From an uncultured Spirochaetota bacterium (lineage in GTDB: Bacteria; Spirochaetota; Spirochaetia; Treponematales; Rectinemataceae): DNA of 52,839 nucleotides. Made by a program: the position numbers and the translations under genes. Position 1 is the stretch's first letter. Every line of letters starts with the position of its first letter. This document shows positions 40,982 through 48,036 of the stretch, in pieces. Under the pieces are notes generated by a model. It ran no database searches, was not told the origin of the DNA, and saw only the letters and a list, made by a program, of their open reading frames with translations. Where the stretch lies: positions 1 through 52,839 of the forward strand of contig CAIJMU010000039.1 in the NCBI GenBank assembly GCA_903821875.1. Reading direction: 5' to 3'.

Positions 40982-43645
40982 ATGGAACAGAAGGACTACC
41001 GACTCGCCGCGATAATGTATACGGACATTTCCGGGTTTTCCCGGATGATGGAACGTGACGAGGCTGGGACGCTCGAGCTCCTCCACTTCCACAACGAGCT
41101 CATCGGGGGCATTGTCGAGAGCCACCACGGCACCATCATCAAGACTATCGGCGACGCCCTCCTCGTAGACTTCCGCAACACGGTGGAGGCCCTGCAGAGC
41201 GCCCTCGAGATCCAGGACCGGCTCTACGTTCACAACAGGGAACGCGCGAAGCTTCCCCTCCTCGTAAGAATCGGGCTCCACCTCGGGGATATCTACTTCT
41301 ACGAGAACGACGCCCTCGGCGAGGGAATCAACATCGCCGCGCGCCTTCAGTCGCTCGCAAGGCCCGGCTGCGTGTGTTTTTCGCAGGATGTCTACAACCA
41401 GGTACTCAACAAGATCGAGTTCCGGGCGGACCGTCTCGGCAAGGTTTCCCTCAAGAACATCACGAAGGAGATCCACGCCTACGAGATCACGACGCCGAAC
41501 GTCGAGTTCGACCCCGATCGGGACAAGCCCCGACCGGGCTACAAGCCCGGCGTCTGGCTTGAGGGCGACGACGGCACGGTGAGGTCGGAGGACGTCTCAG
41601 GTTCGCGCGAAAGCCCTGCCTGGGCCAGTCCGAAGGCTGTCGCCGTCGAAGCCGGGTATGCCCAAGGTCAGCAGCAGGAGCTCCCCGCGGCAGCCCCACC
41701 ACCACAGAAAGTGCCGCCGCCCCAGAGTGAAGCCAAAGCCCACCTGGCGGCCACGGCCCTCCCCCAGGAAGCCGCTCCGACCGGAGCCGGGGTCGCGGTC
41801 GGGGCCGCAGCCTCAGCCAAAAGCGCAGCCTCGGCCGGCAGCGGAGGAGGGGAGGGCGTGGACCGCTCCTACAGCGAGGAAGGCTCACGCAGGCTCCTGA
41901 CGGAGATCCGGAAGGCCATCCTCGAGGATATCCGCAAGGAGGGTCGCCGCCTGTCCGTGGATGAAGCCCGCGAGCGCTATGGTTTCTACGGGGTCGAGGC
42001 CCAGGAGGTCATCGCAGCGATGATGGAGCAGGGATTCCTGCTCCGGTCGCGGAATCCCGGACAGAACTTCGTGAACCCCGAAAAGGGCTGGGGCTTTACC
42101 CTCAATTCCGAGGGTTCCGGCGAAGGCAGGAAGGCAGCCTCGGATCTCGGACGCAGCATCGAGGCTGCGGTCCACGGCATTGTCAGCGAGATCGAGCGAT
42201 CGGTTGAGCGCAACGTAGCCTCTGGCAAGCTTCCCGATGAGTTACGGATAAAACTCAGGGACCTCGACGGGAAGCTGGCAACCAAGGGCGACAGGATCCA
42301 GGCCAAGCTTGAGCGGAAGGGCGAGCGTCTCAAGGCCAGGCTCGAGCGCAAACGCGAAAACGCCCACTACAACAAGGAGACGCAGGCCTGGGACAGGAAG
42401 CTTGACAGCGAGGCAGGCTGGAAGGAAGCGGTGCTGCCCGGCGAGGGCGGCTTTTCCGACTTTGCCGAACGCCTGGCCGACCGCGCGCGGAAGGTCCGGG
42501 GTGGCTTCATCACCCACCTGGCCACCTACCTCGGCGTCAATGGCTTCCTCTGGTTCCTCAACCTGAGCAGCGCCGATTCCTTCCTCTGGGCAGCCATCGT
42601 TTCGGCCGCCTGGGGAATCGGAATCGCGAGCAACGCCGCTTCGGCCATCCGGGCGGGAGCCAAGGCCTCTGATGCCGGAAGCGTGCCCGAACTCAGCGAG
42701 GAGCAGATCGTACTATTCAGGAAGATCGAGCGCACAAAGGACTCCTACGCCATGCATGCGACCTCGGTGGTGTCGGTGTCCTTCCTCCTTGGCCTCATCA
42801 ACCTGCTGACTGGCCCGGAGTTCCTGTGGTTCCTCATCCCTACGGGCGCCCTCCTGTTGTCGCTCATCTCCCACCGTGTCGCCTACGGAATCTCGAAGCC
42901 CCGCCTCGAGCGCGAGTTTGCCGAGGCCCTCGGGGTCAGGGGCAGCTGGAAGAAGGCACTCAAGCGCCAAGGCGCGGCACGGAAGGCGGATGAGAGCCTC
43001 GGTCCCTACGCCGATCTGCTGCGCGAAGCCCAGCAGATAGAAAAAGCCATCCTCGAACTCGCCAAGGATTCTGCCGGAGAAGCTGGTGAGGTCGAGTCCG
43101 TGCTCCGGGACTATGTCGCGCAGGTAAAGCTTCTGGCCGGATCGGCTGTCGATATCGACAGGGTTATCGACTCGATTCCGCGGGACAGCCTGCGCGCCGA
43201 CAAGGAGACCCTCATCCGGAAGGAAGCAGCCTCCGTCAACGAGGGACTCAAGGTCGAATATCGCAAGAACATCGAGGAGATCCAGCGCCAGGAGAGTTCC
43301 TGGGAGGAGCTCGGCAACCAGCGGGAGATAATCGGACTCAGGCTCGGCTCCTCGGTGAACCAGCTCAAGCAGATGAGGATGGATCTGGCCAGGCTGAAGG
43401 CTGCGGGGGATTCCGGCAGGCAGGGCGAACTCAGGACGAGGACAGCCGAGCTTTCGAAGTGGCTCGAGGATCTCAGGAAGGGCTACGACGAAAGCCAGGC
43501 CGATCCCTATGACGAGCTCGAAAAGCAGGCCAGGAAGGCCGAGCTGGAGGGGATGGAGGCCAGGGCCCTGGCCGAACGCGAGGCTGTCGCCCTCCTCGCC
43601 GGAGCGGAGGCGAAGGAAGCCCTGCCCCCCCCAGGGCCAGCCTAG
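40982..43645 (+). CDS. Class III adenylate cyclase fused to two 2TM modules and a coiled coil
   Basis: An 887-residue protein likely to make cAMP. The cyclase domain is at the very N-terminus (about 1-180). AAIMYTDISGFSRMME carries metal Asp15, TIIKTIGDALLVDF the adenine-selecting Lys54 and metal Asp58, and NDALGEGINIAARL the transition-state Asn and Arg. An Ala/Pro linker (about 215-300) precedes a small helical module (about 305-370) with RERYGFYGVEAQEVIAAMMEQGFL. A basic helix (about 420-465, RKGERLKARLERKRE) leads to two 2TM units (about 500-560 and 585-650). A long coiled coil (about 690-875) ends the protein. I do not know this architecture. Membrane insertion follows catalysis in order, the reverse of most receptor cyclases. 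Confidence 0.85.
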   Translation: MEQKDYRLAAIMYTDISGFSRMMERDEAGTLELLHFHNELIGGIVESHHGTIIKTIGDALLVDFRNTVEALQSALEIQDRLYVHNRERAKLPLLVRIGLHLGDIYFYENDALGEGINIAARLQSLARPGCVCFSQDVYNQVLNKIEFRADRLGKVSLKNITKEIHAYEITTPNVEFDPDRDKPRPGYKPGVWLEGDDGTVRSEDVSGSRESPAWASPKAVAVEAGYAQGQQQELPAAAPPPQKVPPPQSEAKAHLAATALPQEAAPTGAGVAVGAAASAKSAASAGSGGGEGVDRSYSEEGSRRLLTEIRKAILEDIRKEGRRLSVDEARERYGFYGVEAQEVIAAMMEQGFLLRSRNPGQNFVNPEKGWGFTLNSEGSGEGRKAASDLGRSIEAAVHGIVSEIERSVERNVASGKLPDELRIKLRDLDGKLATKGDRIQAKLERKGERLKARLERKRENAHYNKETQAWDRKLDSEAGWKEAVLPGEGGFSDFAERLADRARKVRGGFITHLATYLGVNGFLWFLNLSSADSFLWAAIVSAAWGIGIASNAASAIRAGAKASDAGSVPELSEEQIVLFRKIERTKDSYAMHATSVVSVSFLLGLINLLTGPEFLWFLIPTGALLLSLISHRVAYGISKPRLEREFAEALGVRGSWKKALKRQGAARKADESLGPYADLLREAQQIEKAILELAKDSAGEAGEVESVLRDYVAQVKLLAGSAVDIDRVIDSIPRDSLRADKETLIRKEAASVNEGLKVEYRKNIEEIQRQESSWEELGNQREIIGLRLGSSVNQLKQMRMDLARLKAAGDSGRQGELRTRTAELSKWLEDLRKGYDESQADPYDELEKQARKAELEGMEARALAEREAVALLAGAEAKEALPPPGPA

Positions 43646-43709
43646 GCCTGCCGGGCGCTTGCGGGCGCCAGGCCGACTGCCGTCCGCCGCAGAATGCCCA
43701 ATTGCTTGC

Positions 43710-45404
43710 TTATTTCTTCACGAAGACGGTGAAGGCAACTTGGCTCTGGTTGACGAGCGAAACGATGCCGATGCTGAAGTGGCTTGGCGTGAAGGCTGTT
43801 GTTTCCCCCTGGGCGGTGACACTGTTCGGGAAACAGGCCTTCGGGACGACGAGGGTAAAGAGCCCCGAGGCTGCGTCACGGGTCATCTGGCTCACGGGGA
43901 TCTCGAGCATCAGGTGGTTGTTGTTGTAGTAGCCCGCAGGCGGGCTGCCGTTCCAGGTGGAAGTGGCGATGTTCCAGACCTGGCCGCCGCTCGGGCGGTA
44001 GGGAATTATCGAGATGCGGTAGCTTCCCTGGAGGATGGGCTGTCCCATATCGTCCACAGGCGGCTGGAAGCGGATCGTAACGTCGCTGTTGTCGGCTATT
44101 GCGATCGGGGCATTCATGGAACCGGGCACCATAGCGTTCGGGGTGATAAGAGCCTTGTCCATGAGGGCGGTAAAATCCTGCAGCGTCGCCGGATCGCTGC
44201 CTATATAGCGCAGAAGTGGAATGTTGGTAAATACGAAGTTGAGCATCTGGCTGACATAGAGCTTTGTACCGTCTTTTTTCGTGACCTCGAAATTGAAGAG
44301 GTCGCCAGCCTGGAGGTCGGCCTTCTCGCCAACGGGGACGATGAGGTGGTTCTTCCACTGCCTCCCGCCCTGGGGCAGGGCGGGAGGCTGGGGGGTCTCC
44401 ATCAATTGGTAGGCTGGCATGCCACCCATTCCCGCGACCGACCAGAGGACTTGCTGTGAAGGATTGCTGTCGGGTCCGGTCTTGAGGATCGAGACGTAGG
44501 CTGGCATGCTCCGGGTGTCGAGGGCAATGGTCTTGATGGTGGCTGCCTCGCTGTCGTTCGTCACATTGAACCAGAGCTCCAGGATGTACTTGCCCTTGAC
44601 GAACTCCCTCAGCGTTGCAGGTGTCGAATGGTAGAACATCTGATAATCCGAGTCCGTGGGGTTGAGCCAGAAACCGACATCGACCTTGTAGTTCGTGGGC
44701 ATGCCCACTGTCGTCGAATCGGTGTCGAAGTCGTCGAGGATGCCGTCGCCGTCGTCGTCGGCGTCCAGGATGTCGATGAGGCCGTCCTGGTCGCGGTCGT
44801 TGGCCTGACGTGCCGAGATTGTTGTCGACTGGGCGGCCGCCCCCTTTCCGTGGGCGGCAAGTCCTACCGGCGCACCTGCCGCAGTGACGCGCGCGACAAG
44901 GTCGGCGACGCTGTTCAGCCCTTGAACGATTCCACCAGTCTCGGCGAGTCCCGAGGCAGCAACGCGGATATCGCCGAAGTCGACCTTTGCGAGGTTTGTG
45001 CCGAGCGTCATGCCGACGGAGCGGAAGCCGTTGGCTACCTGGTCGGTCTTTTTCATTATGGGGCCAATGGCCCGGCCCGAGGCATCGACGAGGGAAATGA
45101 TGAACTCGCTGCCCTTGAGTTCTTCTGAGATGTCGAGGCTGAAGCTTCCCACCGCATCGGTAAAGGCCCGGATGGTCTGGCTGTTGGCCGAGACTGTCTG
45201 CGCGACAACCATCATGCCCTTATTGACCGTGGAGAAGACAGCGTCCGAATCGATGTTGATCCTGCCGAGGAGGCTCAGGGCCTTGGTCGCCGTGACCTCG
45301 ACCTTGTCAGGGAGGAGACGCGAAATGAGCTGACAGGAGGAAAAAAGGAGTGGCAGGAGGAGGGCCAGGCAGATGGCAGGAAGGGCTCGGAAAGCTGCTC
45401 GCAT
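43710..45404 (-). CDS. Lipoprotein with calcium-binding-type Asp repeats
   Basis: A 564-residue predicted lipoprotein: MRAAFRALPAICLALLLPLLFSSC places the acylated Cys near residue 24. An N-terminal helical region (about 30-205) follows, then a thrombospondin type-3-like Asp-rich segment (about 220-245, DRDQDGLIDILDADDDGDG), which in relatives binds calcium. The long C-terminal part is beta-rich (VGFWLNPTDSDYQMFYHS, LELWFNVTNDSEAATIK, SYRISIIPYRPSGGQVW). ATG 45404 follows GGAGG. It stands alone downstream of the JAMM-DinG gene (130-base gap). I do not recognise a family; a surface or periplasmic structural role is a guess. Confidence 0.72.
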   Translation of the reverse strand: MRAAFRALPAICLALLLPLLFSSCQLISRLLPDKVEVTATKALSLLGRINIDSDAVFSTVNKGMMVVAQTVSANSQTIRAFTDAVGSFSLDISEELKGSEFIISLVDASGRAIGPIMKKTDQVANGFRSVGMTLGTNLAKVDFGDIRVAASGLAETGGIVQGLNSVADLVARVTAAGAPVGLAAHGKGAAAQSTTISARQANDRDQDGLIDILDADDDGDGILDDFDTDSTTVGMPTNYKVDVGFWLNPTDSDYQMFYHSTPATLREFVKGKYILELWFNVTNDSEAATIKTIALDTRSMPAYVSILKTGPDSNPSQQVLWSVAGMGGMPAYQLMETPQPPALPQGGRQWKNHLIVPVGEKADLQAGDLFNFEVTKKDGTKLYVSQMLNFVFTNIPLLRYIGSDPATLQDFTALMDKALITPNAMVPGSMNAPIAIADNSDVTIRFQPPVDDMGQPILQGSYRISIIPYRPSGGQVWNIATSTWNGSPPAGYYNNNHLMLEIPVSQMTRDAASGLFTLVVPKACFPNSVTAQGETTAFTPSHFSIGIVSLVNQSQVAFTVFVKK

Positions 45405-45534
45405 CGGATACCTCCGAGTAAGGATGCAGCGATTGTAGAGGAGTTTTGGGGGAGGACACAAGGGCGTAGACCGGCATCTGGACTGGCCCTCGCCGGCTGG
45501 GCTCCCTGTCGCCGGTCGATACCCGCTCCGTAGC

Positions 45535-48036
45535 CTACCAGTCAAACAGGAATTTCCTCACAAGTGGGACGATCTCCGAAAGCTTCGAGGACTGGAGGCG
45601 GCACTCGGGCAGGCTCTGGATGAAGAGCCCGCCGTAGCGCTTCTTGACGAGGCGGCTGTCGAGGATGACGACGGCGCCCCGGTCTTCGGAGTGGCGTATG
45701 AGGCGGCCGAAGCCCTGCTTGAGACGGATGACGGCCTCGGGGAGGCTGATCTCCATGAAGGCATTGCCGCCCCTCCGTTCGCAGGCCTCGCTCCTGGCTA
45801 GTTGCACGGGGTCGGTGGGGACGCGGAAGGGCAACTTGGTAATTATGACGAGTGAAAGGGTCTCGCCGGGGGCGTCGACTCCTTCCCAGAAGGAATCCGT
45901 GGCGAAGAGCACGCTCGAGATGTCCGTGCGGAAGGCTTCGAGGAGGCGGCTCCGCTCGTCGTCGCCCTGACGGAGGCCGGTGATGCCCATGGCGTCCAGC
46001 GCGGGCTTGGCGACCTCCCAGGCTGCCTTGAGGACCTCGTAGCTCGTGAACAGGACGAGGGCGCGGCCCTGGCTCGCTGTCAGGAGCTCGACGATGGCGG
46101 CGTTGACGTAGGCCCGCCAGGAGGGTGCGTCCGGCAGGGGTGCCTCGGCGTCGACGCAGAGGAGGGCATTGGTACGAAAGGGAAAGGGCGAGGCGTAGGT
46201 CGCCGCGCGGAAGCGGATGCCCTCGGCCTCGTCATCGTCTCGGGGCCTGCCGGCTTCGCGCAGCTGCCTGGCGTCGCGGAGGCCGACCCGGCCCTTCCAG
46301 AAGTCAAAGCTCTCACCGACGGAAAGGGTCGCCGAGGCGCAGATCACCGAGCGGAACTTGGTGAAGACTGCCTCCTCCATGATCTCCGTGATGTCCAGGG
46401 GGCTTTCGACGCAGGTGACAAAGGTCTCGCCCCCGCTGGTCCGGTTTTTTTCGACCCAGTAGACCTTTTCGGGGCTCGAATCAAAGTCCCAGAAGGCGGC
46501 CGCGACGGTGGCGGTCTCGGTGATGCGACGGAGGGCGAGCTTGGCCTCGAAGACGACGCGCTCCTCGGAGAGCTTGTCCGGCGCCTCGTCGAGGGCGTCG
46601 CGGACAATTTCCCCGACGGTGAGGAAGGCTTTTTCGAGGGCTGCCAGCGGTTCGAGGAGGGCCTCGGTGGCCAGGGAACTCCGCTCGGTGAGCCGGAAGT
46701 GCCGTTCTCGGTCGGGAAACAAAAGGAGGGCTTTTTCGTCGAGGCGGTTGATGGCAGAGCGCGCCGTGGCGAGGGCAGCGGGAAGGGAGTCCAACCGAGC
46801 CCGGGGAAATCCAGGCAATTCCAATAGTTTCGGGATGAGGCCGAAGCTCCGTCCCCTGAAGCCGCGCTGGAGGCGTGACAGGCGCTTCTGGAGGCTGAAC
46901 CTGTTGAGCTCCGAGGAGAAGAAGTCGGTAGCGCTCGACTCCACCGCGTGGGCTTCGTCCATGACCAGGACCTGGAAGGGCGGGAGGACTACGGTGCCCT
47001 CGTAGCCGGCTCCGTTCATGCGTGCGGCAACGTCGGAAAACAGGATGTGGTGGTTGGCGACGATGATCTGGGCATCCGAGGCCTCGCGCTTCATGCGGAG
47101 GACAAAGCAGGCTTCGCGGTCGGAGCAGCGGAGGCCCGTACAGGAATCGGCGTCAGAGGCCACGCGGGTCCAGGTCGACTCCTCGGGCCAGAACGAGAGG
47201 TCGGCGCGGTCGCCAGTCGCCGTCGTCTTGGCCCAGCCTTCGATACGGCGGAGTGGATGCTCTTTCCCGCCCTCTCCGAGGTCAAGGAGGAGGGCCTCCT
47301 CGTCGATGGCTTCGCGCAGCTTGGTAATGCAGAGGTAATTGCCCCGGCCTTTTACGAGGACAGCCTTGGTCTGCTTCCTGAAGAGGCGCTGGACGATGGG
47401 TATGTCCTTGTCGACGAGCTGGCGCTGGAGGTTGATGGTCGCCGTGGAGATGACCACCCGCTCGTTGTTGCGGAGGGCCCAGGCGAAACATGGTACTAAA
47501 TAGGCGAAGGATTTTCCGACACCGGTACCGGCCTCCGCCGCGAGGATCTCGCCACAATTGAGCGAGTCGACGATGTCGCGCACGAGGCGGACCTGGCTTG
47601 GACGCGGTTCGAAGCTCTCGATGAGACCGGAGAGCTTTCCCCCGGAGTCGAGGACGCCTGAGATCTCGTCGGCGTCGAGCATCACCAGGGAGCGTTTCCG
47701 CACCGGCTCCGCCACGACGTAGACCTCGGTAACCGCGTTGTCGACAATGGCAAAGCCTACACCGCGCGCGCCGAGCTCCGAGGCTATCGAGAGGTCGGGA
47801 TCGGAGGGGAGGAGGAGCCCTGAGGGATGGTTGTGGATGACCAGGTCGCCCCGGTCGAGGAAGCCCTCGAGGGCGGGCACCGCGCTTTTATGGCCGCGGG
47901 CGGCTACGATGATTTCCGCTACAAGACCCTCTTCGTCGAGTCGGCCGGCTGCAAAGACCTCGTTCCCATCTGCGCCTTCCACCTCCCTGCGGAAGGCTCG
48001 GGCAGCCGCTTCGGTAAAGCGTTCGAGGGCCTTCAT
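45535..48036 (-). CDS. dinG: DinG-like Fe-S helicase with N-terminal JAMM (RadC-like) domain
   Basis: An 833-residue fusion. Residues about 1-115 form a JAB/MPN domain with the complete zinc motif HNHPSGLLLPSDPD (His68, His70, Ser78, Asp81, spacing H-x-H-x7-S-x2-D) and a candidate catalytic Glu26, closest in wording to RadC. From about residue 140 a superfamily 2 XPD/DinG helicase follows: Walker A EAGTGVGKS (168-176), four cysteines of a probable Fe-S cluster (GNYLC, then C-x5-C-x5-C in CTGLRCSDREACF), DEAH in VLVMDEAHAVES, and C-terminal QGFGRLIRHSEDRG. DinG proteins unwind R-loops and damaged DNA. The usual N-terminal exonuclease of some DinG proteins is replaced by JAMM. Its ATG shares one base with the upstream stop (TGATG). 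Confidence 0.88.
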   Translation of the reverse strand: MKALERFTEAAARAFRREVEGADGNEVFAAGRLDEEGLVAEIIVAARGHKSAVPALEGFLDRGDLVIHNHPSGLLLPSDPDLSIASELGARGVGFAIVDNAVTEVYVVAEPVRKRSLVMLDADEISGVLDSGGKLSGLIESFEPRPSQVRLVRDIVDSLNCGEILAAEAGTGVGKSFAYLVPCFAWALRNNERVVISTATINLQRQLVDKDIPIVQRLFRKQTKAVLVKGRGNYLCITKLREAIDEEALLLDLGEGGKEHPLRRIEGWAKTTATGDRADLSFWPEESTWTRVASDADSCTGLRCSDREACFVLRMKREASDAQIIVANHHILFSDVAARMNGAGYEGTVVLPPFQVLVMDEAHAVESSATDFFSSELNRFSLQKRLSRLQRGFRGRSFGLIPKLLELPGFPRARLDSLPAALATARSAINRLDEKALLLFPDRERHFRLTERSSLATEALLEPLAALEKAFLTVGEIVRDALDEAPDKLSEERVVFEAKLALRRITETATVAAAFWDFDSSPEKVYWVEKNRTSGGETFVTCVESPLDITEIMEEAVFTKFRSVICASATLSVGESFDFWKGRVGLRDARQLREAGRPRDDDEAEGIRFRAATYASPFPFRTNALLCVDAEAPLPDAPSWRAYVNAAIVELLTASQGRALVLFTSYEVLKAAWEVAKPALDAMGITGLRQGDDERSRLLEAFRTDISSVLFATDSFWEGVDAPGETLSLVIITKLPFRVPTDPVQLARSEACERRGGNAFMEISLPEAVIRLKQGFGRLIRHSEDRGAVVILDSRLVKKRYGGLFIQSLPECRLQSSKLSEIVPLVRKFLFDW

